Of a stretch of 64,000 nucleotides of DNA, positions 1 to 8,268 are shown in pieces; position 1 is the stretch's first letter; each line of letters opens with the position of its first letter. A program made the position numbers and the translations under genes. The notes beneath the pieces are model-generated. The model saw nothing but the letters and a program-made list of their open reading frames with translations, ran no database searches and was not told where the DNA came from. Origin of the DNA: CBDBUR01 sp965209065. Its GTDB lineage: Bacteria > Pseudomonadota > Alphaproteobacteria > JAPOUT01 > G958296285. The stretch lies in assembly GCA_965209065.1 (NCBI GenBank), contig OZ242373.1:1623334-1687333 (forward strand), given 5' to 3'.

Positions 1-323
1 CTAAAAGCACCATGCCCAATATCGTGGAGAAGTGCCGCCCACGCTGTTGCGTTTGCCTTTCTTTCATCAAAACTTTTACCTAACTGCTGCTTCATTTTTG
101 CTATCAGCACGCGCGCCATATAGAAAACACCAATCGAATGAGCAAAACGACTATGAGTCGCAGCAGGAAAAACAAAGTCGGCAAACCCTAATTGCTTGAT
201 GCGTCTTAATCGCTGAAAGGCTAAACCATTAATTAATTGCCAAGCAATGTCATCGGTTTCGTTCTCTTCGTTGAAATGAATGAGTCCGTGAATTGGGTCA
301 AGAATGCGATGGGTTTTCTTCAT
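1..323 (-). CDS. HD-superfamily phosphohydrolase (N-terminal part; gene runs off the window start)
   Basis: Translating the minus strand from an ATG at 323 gives about 107 residues before the window edge, opening MKKTHRILDPIHGLIHFNEE. It contains THSRFAHSIGVFYMA followed by LLHDIGHGAFS, the first metal-binding His region and the HD doublet of COG1078-type HD phosphohydrolases (dNTPase-like, related to SAMHD1). These soluble enzymes hydrolyse phosphate esters or dNTPs; the substrate cannot be read here. The gene starts 11 bp after the truA stop on the same strand, so it is probably the last gene of the def-fmt-truA operon. No strong ribosome-binding site is visible before the ATG. The C-terminal half lies outside the window. 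Confidence 0.85.
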   Translation of the reverse strand, partial: MKKTHRILDPIHGLIHFNEENETDDIAWQLINGLAFQRLRRIKQLGFADFVFPAATHSRFAHSIGVFYMARVLIAKMKQQLGKSFDERKANATAWAALLHDIGHGAF

Positions 324-334
324 TTTACTTTTTA

Positions 335-1090
335 TCATTTATTTTGTGGATAGTCTATTTTTACTAAATATAATCCGCACGCGGGCGCAAGCGGAGGGCA
401 AAGGCTTCTATCGGCGGCGGCTAAAATATCTTTCGCATGGGTGCTATCTAGCTTACCCTTGCCCGCCGCGACCAGCGCGCCAACCAGCGAACGCACTTGA
501 TGGTGTAAAAAAGAGCGCGCACTCGCGCGGATAATGACCCTCTCTCTATCCCGCTCAACCGAAAGCTGGTCTAAAGTTTTTATCGGGCTTTTCGCTTGGC
601 ACGCGGCTGCCCTAAACGTGGTGAAATTATGCTTGCCGATAAAAACCTCCGCCACCTCTGCCATCTTTTCCCACACCAGTGGCTGCGGCACATGCCACGC
701 GCGACCCTTCATTAAAATAGCCGGCGTTGGGCGGTTGAGAATAATATAAAGATAATGACGCTTAAGCGCACTAAAGCGCGCGTGAAAGTCAGGCGATACC
801 GCCTCTACCGATAAAACGCCGACCGCTCGATTGCGCGCGCGTAAATGAAAATTCAACGCCGCTTGAATCTCTTCTGTTGGCTTCTCTTGCATTAAATCAA
901 AATGTGCCGCTTGTCCGAAAGCATGCACGCCGCTATCGGTTCTGCCCGCGCCGTAGATAACCACCTTCTCGCCGCAGTAAGCAAAGCAAGCCTCCTCCAA
1001 AGCTTGCTGGACGCTTGAGCCATTCTCTTGCGCCTGCCAACCACAAAAATCTGTGCCGTCATATTCTAACGTTAAGCAGTAGCGCGTCAC
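335..1090 (-). CDS. truA: tRNA pseudouridine(38-40) synthase TruA
   Basis: 251 aa, normal length for TruA, which isomerises uridines 38-40 of the tRNA anticodon arm to pseudouridine. The N-terminus MTRYCLTLEYDGTDFCGWQ is the family signature. The catalytic aspartate is D52 in GAGRTDSGVHAFGQ (residues 47-60). The C-terminal half carries FLHHQVRSLVGAL, the conserved RNA-binding/structural motif. The start overlaps the fmt stop by 4 bp, indicating translational coupling in the operon def-fmt-truA, an arrangement common in alphaproteobacteria. Confidence 0.97.
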   Translation of the reverse strand: MTRYCLTLEYDGTDFCGWQAQENGSSVQQALEEACFAYCGEKVVIYGAGRTDSGVHAFGQAAHFDLMQEKPTEEIQAALNFHLRARNRAVGVLSVEAVSPDFHARFSALKRHYLYIILNRPTPAILMKGRAWHVPQPLVWEKMAEVAEVFIGKHNFTTFRAAACQAKSPIKTLDQLSVERDRERVIIRASARSFLHHQVRSLVGALVAAGKGKLDSTHAKDILAAADRSLCPPLAPACGLYLVKIDYPQNK

Positions 1091-2025
1091 GATTCTAACC
1101 TATCTCCCTTATGAAACTTAAACCCCAATAAAAAATCATGCGCCGACAAAGCCTTCTTGCCTTCCCGCTGTAACGCCAAAGGTTTTAGTGCCTTGTCGCC
1201 ACACGCGATGACCCCCTGCCTGTCGTCTAGAATTTCACCCGCCGCACCCTTAGCTTCTACCAGCTCGGCGTCCAAAAGCCTTATCTTTTGCCCGCGATAG
1301 ATGAACCAAGCGCCAGGCTTAGGCGATAGGGCGCGCACGTGGCATAATAATTTTTTCGCCGGGTGCGCCCAATCAAGCCCTTCGTCCGCCGCGCTCAACT
1401 TTTCGGCGAAAGTCGCACGGCTAGAATCCTGTGCGCGCGCCGTGAGCTTGCCGTCAGCATAAGCCTCTAGCGTTTGTAGCAAAAGCCTAGCACCTTGCGT
1501 GCTTGTGCCTTGCCTTAAATCAGCGGCGTTCATCGCGCCGATTTCAATTTCTTGCTGCGCTAGAATGTCGCCGTCATCAATGCCCTCGCCGAGCAGCATA
1601 ATCGTGATGCCGGTCTTCTCGTCTCCCGCCCAAAGCGCGCGCTCTATCGGTGCCGCACCACGCCAGCGCGGCAAAAGACTGGGATGTAAGTTTAAGCAAC
1701 CCAAGCGCGGTAAAGTTAAAAACCGCTTCGGCAAAATAACGCCAAAGCTGACAACAAGCACCGCGTCTAAATTAAGACTCTCAAACACTTCCCATTCCGC
1801 GTCATCTTTTAGATTTTGACATTCACGATAGGGCGTGTTGTTTTCTTCCGCCCAAAGCGCCACCGCGCTCTTTTTTAACTTTTTACCCCGACCCGTGCGA
1901 CTCGGCGGCTTCGTCCAAATTTTCAGCAGCTGGTGGGAAGAATGTTTTAGACATTCTAAACTCGGTAAAGCGTAATCGGGAGTTCCCATAAAGGCAAGTC
2001 GTAAGCCCTCTTGCTTTTGAGCCAT
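1087..2025 (-). CDS. fmt: Methionyl-tRNA formyltransferase
   Basis: 312 aa, the expected length. Fmt formylates initiator Met-tRNA with 10-formyl-THF. The N-terminal Rossmann-like domain begins LRLAFMGTPDYALPSL. The catalytic segment LNLHPSLLPRWRGAAPIERA (about residues 111-130) contains the N and H of the active site, and GIDDGDIL supplies the catalytic aspartate near residue 149. A C-terminal OB-like tRNA-binding domain follows. The ATG overlaps the def stop codon (TAATG), and the 3' end overlaps truA by 4 bp, so the three genes are translationally coupled. Confidence 0.97.
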   Translation of the reverse strand: MAQKQEGLRLAFMGTPDYALPSLECLKHSSHQLLKIWTKPPSRTGRGKKLKKSAVALWAEENNTPYRECQNLKDDAEWEVFESLNLDAVLVVSFGVILPKRFLTLPRLGCLNLHPSLLPRWRGAAPIERALWAGDEKTGITIMLLGEGIDDGDILAQQEIEIGAMNAADLRQGTSTQGARLLLQTLEAYADGKLTARAQDSSRATFAEKLSAADEGLDWAHPAKKLLCHVRALSPKPGAWFIYRGQKIRLLDAELVEAKGAAGEILDDRQGVIACGDKALKPLALQREGKKALSAHDFLLGFKFHKGDRLES

Positions 2026-2621
2026 TAAAGCACCGCTTGTCGAGGCGTAGACCTTTCATCTGTAATTTGTTGCGGCACAACTTGTTGCGATGCAACCTGT
2101 TGCGATGTCGTTAGGGATTGCTTCTTTATTTTTTTCAATATCCGTTGACGCTTGAGCCTCGATAAATGATCTATAAATAAAATGCCTTCTAAATGATCCA
2201 TCTCGTGCTGAATACAAGTTGCAAGAAGTCCATCGCATTCTAGCTCTTGCTTTTTTCCGTGATAGTCTAAAAAGCCAACACGGCAACGTGCGGGTCTATC
2301 CACGTCATCAAAAAACTCAGGCACAGAAAGGCAACCTTCGGTATAGGAAGCCAGCTCCTTCGAGTGCCACAAAATTTCAGGGTTGGCGAAATAATGAGGC
2401 TCCGCCTTGCCCTCACGTGCCGCCTCGCGCACTAAATCAATGACAATCACACGCTTGGCTACGCCAACTTGAATCGCCGCTAAGCCAATACCATTGGACG
2501 CATACATCGTCTCCAACATATCGTCCATTAAAATGCGAATCCCATCATCAACCGCTTTAATCGGCTTGGAAATTTGCCTTAAACGCTCATCGGGAACTCG
2601 AACTAGATTTCTTATTGCCAT
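2025..2621 (-). CDS. def: Peptide deformylase with a Gln-rich C-terminal tail
   Basis: 198 aa. Def removes the N-formyl group from nascent proteins, the step paired with Fmt. All three motifs are present: GIGLAAIQVG (44-53), EGCLSVP (96-102, metal ligand C98 region) and QHEMDHLEG (139-146; two His metal ligands and catalytic Glu). The family usually ends soon after the last helix at about residue 170. This copy has some 28 extra residues containing the near-repeat SQQV/SQQV/PQQI, encoded by a 15-bp tandem repeat. The tail is probably disordered; its function is unknown. First gene of the def-fmt-truA operon. Confidence 0.97.
   Translation of the reverse strand: MAIRNLVRVPDERLRQISKPIKAVDDGIRILMDDMLETMYASNGIGLAAIQVGVAKRVIVIDLVREAAREGKAEPHYFANPEILWHSKELASYTEGCLSVPEFFDDVDRPARCRVGFLDYHGKKQELECDGLLATCIQHEMDHLEGILFIDHLSRLKRQRILKKIKKQSLTTSQQVASQQVVPQQITDERSTPRQAVL
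2066..2110. repeat. 15-bp tandem repeat, three imperfect copies, inside def
   Basis: Three consecutive 15-bp units (2066-2080, 2081-2095, 2096-2110) share the core TGTTGCG. Because the period is a multiple of three they add a five-residue repeat (SQQV-type) to the deformylase tail without breaking the frame. This looks like slippage expansion. Confidence 0.7.
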
Positions 2622-2658
2622 AACTTTAATATAAGCAATCTTGCGCGCTTTTCAAGTA

Positions 2659-3021
2659 TCAAAGCTCTTTACCAATGTTTTGGGAAAAAATCATACTTTT
2701 TAGCTCAATGAGACTTTTTTCTATTCGGTCTAAACGCTCTAGCACTTCGCTTATATCCTCTGCTTCCATTATCGCTGATGATGTTATTGGATGCGTTTTT
2801 TCAACACTGCCAACGCCCGCATAGTGAATAAGGGTTTCTTTCGCTTGCCCTAAAAACGCCGCCGCTTTGCTAACCTGCGCTTCGGTCATTACCGACTGGT
2901 CTTTCCAAATGCTCTCTAGCCTTTCATCGCTTACGCCTAGCGCGAGAGCAAGCTGCTTCTTGTTTTTATTCTTCTCTTTTAATTTTGCGGCAAACCATTC
3001 TGTATCAAAAAATAGAGCCAT
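2659..3021 (-). CDS. Small helix-turn-helix protein with C-terminal coiled coil
   Basis: 120 aa. Residues about 8-60 (WFAAKLKEKNKNKKQLALAL followed by GVSDERLESIW) have the helix pattern of a Cro/CI-type HTH as found in small conserved alphaproteobacterial proteins. Residues about 85-115 (EDISEVLERLDRIEKSLIEL) form a short amphipathic coiled coil. The target is unknown. The gene starts 4 bp after the rpmF stop on the same strand, so it is co-transcribed with L32; def follows 37 bp downstream. It could be a ribosome-linked regulator, but the sequence shows only the HTH-like fold and the position. Confidence 0.6.
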   Translation of the reverse strand: MALFFDTEWFAAKLKEKNKNKKQLALALGVSDERLESIWKDQSVMTEAQVSKAAAFLGQAKETLIHYAGVGSVEKTHPITSSAIMEAEDISEVLERLDRIEKSLIELKSMIFSQNIGKEL

Positions 3022-3025
3022 TGTG

Positions 3026-3232
3026 CTACTCGGTTGTTTCCTCTTTCGCTGGTTCTTTCACTTTAGGCGGCAGAATAACACGACCGCGCCACTCGCCGGT
3101 CTCCAAGCTCATATGGTGCGGGCGGTGGAGAACACCATCTTTGTCTTCCGACCAAATCCCGCGCGGATTCTTATGACCCGAACGTCTTTTGCCGCGTCTC
3201 GAACCGCTTACTTTGCCTCTTGGAACTGCCAT
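3026..3232 (-). CDS. rpmF: Large ribosomal subunit protein bL32
   Basis: 68 aa. The ATG at 3232 opens MAVPRGKVSGSRRGKRRSGH, the highly conserved basic N-terminus of L32. HRPHHMSLETGEWRGR matches the alphaproteobacterial consensus after it. An upstream in-frame ATG (3313) would add 27 residues not found in the family, so it is rejected. There is an unusual short acidic tail (EPAKEETTE) after the normal end. Other alphaproteobacteria place rpmF by different neighbours; here it precedes the HTH gene by 4 bp. Confidence 0.93.
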   Translation of the reverse strand: MAVPRGKVSGSRRGKRRSGHKNPRGIWSEDKDGVLHRPHHMSLETGEWRGRVILPPKVKEPAKEETTE

Positions 3233-3269
3233 AAACAGAATATAACCCAAAGCCAACCGACAGGCAAGC

Positions 3270-3836
3270 CTATTTTTTGGGCTGCCACTTCTCTTCTCTG
3301 CCGCTAGAGGCAAAAGAAGCCGCGCGCGCCATAATAAACAACAAATCCGACAGGCGGTTCATATAGCGCAGAGTCGCTTGGTTGATTGTCTCTGCTGTCG
3401 TTAGCTTGGAAATTTCACGCTCGGCGCGGCGGGCTATCGTGCGCGCCAAATGTAAAGCCGCCACCGACCCGCTCCCCGCCGGCAAAATAAAAGAATCAAG
3501 CGCAGGCAAATCCTTATTCAACACGCCACTATATTCCTCCAGCTGTTCAATATCGCTCTCCTCGATTCTTAATGCCGCCTTCTCTAAATCGGGCTGGCAC
3601 AAATCCGCACCTAAATTGAATAAATCATTCTGGACGCGCGCCAACATATTAACCAATGCCTCATTTTTACTATCTTGCGCAAGCAGGCTTCTCGCTAAGC
3701 CGACGGCGCTATTGGCTTCATCAACGCTCCCATAGGCTTCGATGCGCTGGTCGTGCTTGACGCGCCGCGAGCCGTCGCCTAACCCCGTTTTGCCCTTGTC
3801 GCCTGTCTTGGTTGTTATGGAAGTAAGCCGCACCAT
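3270..3836 (-). CDS. pduO: PduO-type cob(I)alamin adenosyltransferase
   Basis: 188 aa, the usual length. This enzyme transfers the 5'-deoxyadenosyl group from ATP to cob(I)alamin to make coenzyme B12. The N-terminal ATP-binding motif is TKTGDKGKTGLGDGSR, followed by RIEAYGSVDEANSAVG, and the late motif ARTIARRAERE is characteristic of the PduO/MMAB fold. It is transcribed away from argH; the 43-bp gap holds a minus-strand TATAATAAG-like -10. The gene implies that the organism uses or makes adenosylcobalamin. Confidence 0.93.
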   Translation of the reverse strand: MVRLTSITTKTGDKGKTGLGDGSRRVKHDQRIEAYGSVDEANSAVGLARSLLAQDSKNEALVNMLARVQNDLFNLGADLCQPDLEKAALRIEESDIEQLEEYSGVLNKDLPALDSFILPAGSGSVAALHLARTIARRAEREISKLTTAETINQATLRYMNRLSDLLFIMARAASFASSGREEKWQPKK

Positions 3837-3879
3837 AACTTATTATAGCATTATACAAGCGATAAGGTATATATAAAGT

Positions 3880-5259
3880 ATGAATAGATTTATTTCTCAT
3901 AACCGCTTTGGCAAAAAAGCGCACCCCTTGTTGGACGCGCTCAACGCCTCTATTGACTTTGATAAAAGACTCTTCGCGCAAGATATTCAAGGCTCTATCG
4001 TCCATGCGCAGATGCTTTCAAGCTGCGGCATTATCTCTAAAGACGAGGAAACTAAAATTATTGACGGGTTGAAAAAAATAGAACAGGACATTCGGCAAGG
4101 TAAATTCGATTTCAAGCGCGAACTTGAAGATATTCATATGAATATAGAAGCAACGCTCGCCGATTATATCGGCGCGGATACCGCAGGGAAACTTCATACG
4201 GCACGCTCGCGCAACGACCAAGTGGCACTAGACCTCAAGCTCTATGTGAGAAAAGAAATAGATGAGCTGATACCTTTGCTCCAAGCCTTACAAAAAAACC
4301 TAGCACAGCTTGCTTTAGAACATCACAACACTTTAATGCCCGGTTGGACTCATTTACAAATCGCGCAGGTGATTAGCTTCGGTCATCATTGCCTCGCTTA
4401 TGTTGAAATGCTAGAGCGCGATAAAAGTAGATTGCTTGACGCACGCACGCGTCTCAATGAAAGCCCTTTGGGCGCTGCCGCTTTAGCCGGCACCTCCTTT
4501 CCCATTGACCGACACCAAACCGCAAAGGCTCTAGGTTTTGATAGACCCAGCGCGAACGCGCTTGACGCGGTCTCCGATAGGGATTTTGTTCTCGAAAGTT
4601 TAGCTTGCTTGTCTATCTGCGCCGTCCATTTGTCAAGGTTTGGCGAGGAGATAACCTTGTGGGCTTCGCCCGCGTTCGACTTCATTCGCTTGAGCGATGA
4701 CTTCTCAACTGGCTCCTCCATTATGCCGCAAAAACGCAACCCCGATGCCGCTGAACTCGTGCGCGCCAAATCAGGCAGACTCTTCGGCGCTTTGATGGAT
4801 ATGCTCACAATGATGAAAGCCTTGCCGCTCGCTTATGCAAAAGATATGCAACAAGATAAGGAAGCCGTCTTTGGCGCTTTTGATGAAATAAAACTATGCT
4901 TGCTCGCGCTTGCCGCCTTGTTAGAAAACATCAACATCAATAAAGAAGCAATGGCAGAGATGGCGCAAAAAGGATACCCCACCGCAACCGATTTAGCCGA
5001 CTGGCTCGTGCGCGAAAAATCTTTGCCCTTTCGGCAAGCGCACGCTTTGGCAGCCGCTTGCGTGCAACGCGCCGAAGAAAGCTCGGTGGGGTTGGAAGAG
5101 CTTAGCGAAGAAACTATGCTCTCTATTTCCGAGCATTTAACAAAAGACGCGCTGAAAGCTTTATCTTTAGATTACTCCGTTAAATCTAAAACTTCTTTTG
5201 GCGGCACCGCGCCTGAAAATGTTCGGCTTGCTGCAAAAAACTGGATAGAAAAATTATGA
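3880..5259 (+). CDS. argH: Argininosuccinate lyase
   Basis: 459 aa, standard length. ArgH splits argininosuccinate into arginine and fumarate, the last step of arginine synthesis. The fumarase/aspartase superfamily signature GSSIMPQKRNPD is complete, and TARSRNDQVALDL and PGWTHLQIAQ are present as expected. The ATG at 3880 is preceded by AAGG about 10 bp upstream. The gene ends ATGA, overlapping the small lipoprotein gene that starts at 5256. argH, this lipoprotein and lysA are a conserved alphaproteobacterial trio. Confidence 0.97.
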   Translation: MNRFISHNRFGKKAHPLLDALNASIDFDKRLFAQDIQGSIVHAQMLSSCGIISKDEETKIIDGLKKIEQDIRQGKFDFKRELEDIHMNIEATLADYIGADTAGKLHTARSRNDQVALDLKLYVRKEIDELIPLLQALQKNLAQLALEHHNTLMPGWTHLQIAQVISFGHHCLAYVEMLERDKSRLLDARTRLNESPLGAAALAGTSFPIDRHQTAKALGFDRPSANALDAVSDRDFVLESLACLSICAVHLSRFGEEITLWASPAFDFIRLSDDFSTGSSIMPQKRNPDAAELVRAKSGRLFGALMDMLTMMKALPLAYAKDMQQDKEAVFGAFDEIKLCLLALAALLENININKEAMAEMAQKGYPTATDLADWLVREKSLPFRQAHALAAACVQRAEESSVGLEELSEETMLSISEHLTKDALKALSLDYSVKSKTSFGGTAPENVRLAAKNWIEKL

Positions 5260-5378
5260 GACAAATAATTATTCTCCTGTTGATAACCTCTTTCTTTTTG
5301 AGCGCGTGCGGACGTGTGGGTCCGCTAGAGCCGCTACCAAAAGAAAGGGCAAAAGAAATGGCAAAAGAAAAGCAATGA
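5256..5378 (+). CDS. Small LptM-like lipoprotein between argH and lysA
   Basis: 40 codons, read directly: MRQIIILLLITSFFLSACGR then VGPLEPLPKE and a Lys/Glu-rich end. It has a short hydrophobic signal segment and a lipobox ending LSAC, so C18 should be lipidated. The GRVGPLEPP-type motif after the Cys is that of LptM/YifL lipoproteins, which sit before lysA or dapF in many proteobacteria and help mature the LptD/E translocon. Start overlaps argH (ATGA). The end is unusually rich in KE. Assignment rests on motif and position. Confidence 0.75.
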   Translation: MRQIIILLLITSFFLSACGRVGPLEPLPKERAKEMAKEKQ

Positions 5379-5389
5379 TGGGGAAAGCA

Positions 5390-6676
5390 ATGACACCGCC
5401 TTGGCACTATCAAAACAACCAGCTTTATGTAGAAAATTGCGCTATCAAAGCGCTCGCCCAAGCTTGCCCGACGCCTTTTTATGTTTATTCCGCCGCTCAA
5501 GTGGAGGAAAATTTTCGGCAATTCCAAAAGCAAGCAGGCACGCGCGCGCATATTTGCTTTGCGGTAAAGGCAAATAGCAATCAAGCCATTTTGACTTTAC
5601 TGGCACGATTAGGAGCGGGCGCAGATATTGTCTCTGAGGGCGAGGGTCGGCGCGCGCTTGCCGCAGGCATCGCACCGCAAAAAATATATTTTTCGGGCGC
5701 CGGCAAAACCAACCAAGAACTGCGCTTCGCTTTAGACGAAGGGCTAGGGCAAATTAACGTGGAATCAGAAGCAGAGCTCACGCGCTTGGCGCACCACGCC
5801 CGCACGATGAAAAAAACCGCACCGATTGCCCTGCGCGTTAATCCTGATATTAAAGCGGGCGCGCACGATAAAATTTCCACCGGCAAGAAGGGAGATAAAT
5901 TTGGTATGGCGTTTGATGAAATTTTCACGCTCTATCAAAAAGCAAGCACCCAAGACTGCTTCAAGGTGAAGGGGCTGGCGATACATATTGGTAGCCAGAT
6001 AACGCAGCAAAATATTTTCAATGAAGCGTGGCAAAAACTAGGCGCGCTTACAGAGAAATTACGCGCCCATTCAATGAAGGTTGAAACATTAGATTTAGGC
6101 GGCGGGCTTGGCATTAGCGCCGAGCGCTCGCTCGCACACGATATTACCGCTTACACCCAAGCGGCGTGCGCGCTGGGGCAAAAGTATCAGTGCGAAATTG
6201 TTCTCTCGCCCGGGCGCGCGATTGTTGGTATCGCGGGGGCTCTTATCACTTCGGTCATCGAAGAGAAAAAAGCAGAGGCGACAACCTTCCTTATTTTGGA
6301 CGCCGCGATGAATGACCTCTTGCGCCCTGCTCTCTATGATGCCCATCACCCGGTTTTGCCTCAAACCGCCTCTAGAGGTGCGGCCTCTAAAGGTAAAAAT
6401 ATCAGCTATCAGCTGGTCGGTCCGGTGTGCGAATCAGGCGATAGGCTTGGGCGCGATGTGCTTCTACCGCAACAAAGCGAGGGAAATCTTCTCGCTATCA
6501 TCGAGGCAGGCGCTTATGGCGCCGTTTTGTCATCAACCTATAATAGTCGCTTGCTTGTGCCAGAGGTTATCGTTCACAATGAAACCTTCGCTCTCGTGCG
6601 ACCGCGCCAGTCCTATGAGACGCTCATCAAACAGGATAAAGTGCCAGAATGGATAAGGGAGAAGGGGAAAGGATAA
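5390..6676 (+). CDS. lysA: Diaminopimelate decarboxylase
   Basis: About 428 aa. A fold-III PLP enzyme that decarboxylates meso-diaminopimelate to lysine. The PLP lysine lies in HICFAVKANSN (K60 from the chosen start). GPVCESGDRLGRD carries the conserved active-site Cys/Glu, and AGAYGAVLSSTYNSR is the C-terminal signature. I chose the ATG at 5390 (MTPPWHYQNNQLYVEN) because it matches the family N-terminus and has GGGGA six bases upstream. ATGs at 5375 and 5378 would add only a few residues and would overlap the lipoprotein stop. ftsE follows 1 bp later. Confidence 0.96.
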   Translation: MTPPWHYQNNQLYVENCAIKALAQACPTPFYVYSAAQVEENFRQFQKQAGTRAHICFAVKANSNQAILTLLARLGAGADIVSEGEGRRALAAGIAPQKIYFSGAGKTNQELRFALDEGLGQINVESEAELTRLAHHARTMKKTAPIALRVNPDIKAGAHDKISTGKKGDKFGMAFDEIFTLYQKASTQDCFKVKGLAIHIGSQITQQNIFNEAWQKLGALTEKLRAHSMKVETLDLGGGLGISAERSLAHDITAYTQAACALGQKYQCEIVLSPGRAIVGIAGALITSVIEEKKAEATTFLILDAAMNDLLRPALYDAHHPVLPQTASRGAASKGKNISYQLVGPVCESGDRLGRDVLLPQQSEGNLLAIIEAGAYGAVLSSTYNSRLLVPEVIVHNETFALVRPRQSYETLIKQDKVPEWIREKGKG

Positions 6677-6677
6677 A

Positions 6678-7376
6678 ATGAATATTTTACATTGCGATAC
6701 AATCGGTATGCGTTATGGCACAGGAGCTGAAATACTTCACGATATTTGCTTTGACCTCGCCAAAGGAGACTTCTGCTTTCTAACAGGACCTTCGGGTGCC
6801 GGCAAAACAACTCTATTAAGTTTGTTTTTTTTAGGACAATATCCCACGCGCGGTATTATTAAAATTTTCGGTAAAGATGTTTCGGACGAAAAAATAACCT
6901 CACGACAAGAGCGTGCGCAATTAAGACGGCGCATCGGAGTCGTCTTCCAAGATTTTCGCCTTATCAGCCACGCAACCGTTTATGAAAATGTGATGCTGCC
7001 CCTGCGCATTAAAGGACAAAAAGAAAAATCATTTCGTAAAGATGTGAAAGACCTGCTCGCTTGGGTTGGCTTGGGGGATAAGGAAAACGCTTACCCGCCA
7101 ACGCTTTCGGGAGGAGAGCAGCAAAGAGTTGCTATCGCCCGCGCAGTTGCAGCACAGCCCGAGCTGCTCATCGCCGATGAACCCACCGGCAATGTCGACC
7201 CCGAAATGGCGGAGCGCTTGCTCCACCTCTTGACCGAGCTCAACCAACTCGGCACCGCCGTGCTTGTCGCAACCCACGATCCGAAACTCGCCGCGCAATA
7301 TAAAGCGCGTATCGTCCATCTCCAACACGGACACCTCGTCGAGGAAACAGGAACTTACGGAGACACCAATGCCTAA
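6678..7376 (+). CDS. ftsE: Cell-division ABC transporter ATP-binding protein FtsE
   Basis: 232 aa. FtsE is the ATPase that, with FtsX, controls periplasmic peptidoglycan hydrolases at the septum. Walker A GPSGAGKTT (37-45), Q-loop VFQDFRLI, signature LSGGEQQRVAIARA, and Walker B LLIADEPTGNVD are intact; the ADEPTGNVD form is typical of FtsE. The gene lies 1 bp after lysA and overlaps ftsX by 8 bp, so it is probably expressed from the argH-lysA transcript. Confidence 0.96.
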   Translation: MNILHCDTIGMRYGTGAEILHDICFDLAKGDFCFLTGPSGAGKTTLLSLFFLGQYPTRGIIKIFGKDVSDEKITSRQERAQLRRRIGVVFQDFRLISHATVYENVMLPLRIKGQKEKSFRKDVKDLLAWVGLGDKENAYPPTLSGGEQQRVAIARAVAAQPELLIADEPTGNVDPEMAERLLHLLTELNQLGTAVLVATHDPKLAAQYKARIVHLQHGHLVEETGTYGDTNA

Positions 7377-8268
7377 CCCCGGATTTAGCCTCGTTCGTAT
7401 GCGCGCACCGATTATTCGCCCCTTAACCGGCGTGGCGATTATTATGTGCTATCTCGCGGCGGTGGCACTCGCGAGCGCCATCGGCGTTGGACGCTGGGCG
7501 CAGGCATGGCAAAATCAAGCCACCCTCAAGATGAGCCTCTATGTCCCCCCGATAGAAAATGACGCTGAAATTAAGTCGCACCATAAAAAAATAGAGCAGG
7601 TTTTAACCCTGCTCAACGCCGAAAAAGCCGTCGTCCAAGCGCGCCGCGTGCCCAAAGAAGAAATGTCCCATCTGCTTGCCCCGTGGATAGGAAAAGAAAT
7701 AGACCTCACCTATATGCCGGTGATGGACTTAATCGATATCAATCTAAAAGCCGATGTTCCTTTAGATGAAGCTGCACTCAATAAAAAAATTCAGGCACTT
7801 CTTCCTAGCGCGGAACTGGAAAATCATCAGCAGTGGCATGTTGCGATAGCGCGCTGGGTTTTGCTAGTTCAAATTTTAGCCGGACTTATTTTGCTCGCGA
7901 CCCTTGCTTGTATGACTGCGGTGATAAGCCTCGCTGCCCACGCAAGCATAGACGCCAACCGCTCGATTGTCGGTATCTTTCACCTGATAGGGGCTGAAGA
8001 CCGCTTTGTGGTTAATGTGTTTAGAAAATACTTCATTCGGCTAGGCTTGCTCGCCGGTGTGATTGGCGCGGGGGCTGCCGCCCTTACCTTTTTTTTAGGC
8101 AAGCAGTTATGGCAGTTCATACCCGAATCCCTAAACCTATCGGCTATTGGTATTGAACTCCAGCCCATCGATTATAGCGCGCTTATGTTTATTCCAATAC
8201 TCGCTTGTTTGATTGCCATTGCCTCATCTCGAAAACAAACCCTCAACCATTTAAGCAGGCTACCATAA
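7369..8268 (+). CDS. ftsX: Cell-division permease-like protein FtsX
   Basis: About 299 aa from the ATG at 7369, which overlaps ftsE by 8 bp. Topology fits FtsX: one N-terminal membrane segment (GVAIIMCYLAAVALASAIGV), a periplasmic loop of about 130 residues, then three C-terminal membrane segments with the cytoplasmic IVGIFHLIGAEDRFVVNVF motif between them. Sequence conservation in alphaproteobacterial FtsX is low, so the call relies on topology, this motif and the ftsE coupling. The stop overlaps the plsC start (TAATG). Confidence 0.92.
   Translation: MPNPGFSLVRMRAPIIRPLTGVAIIMCYLAAVALASAIGVGRWAQAWQNQATLKMSLYVPPIENDAEIKSHHKKIEQVLTLLNAEKAVVQARRVPKEEMSHLLAPWIGKEIDLTYMPVMDLIDINLKADVPLDEAALNKKIQALLPSAELENHQQWHVAIARWVLLVQILAGLILLATLACMTAVISLAAHASIDANRSIVGIFHLIGAEDRFVVNVFRKYFIRLGLLAGVIGAGAAALTFFLGKQLWQFIPESLNLSAIGIELQPIDYSALMFIPILACLIAIASSRKQTLNHLSRLP

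Noticed and set aside
304..534. 76-aa plus-strand frame near the window start
   Set aside because: It lies opposite the truA end and HD gene start, both clearly coding on the minus strand.
5186..5584. 132-aa minus-strand frame across argH/lysA
   Set aside because: It is opposite three well-supported plus-strand genes and lacks any motif.
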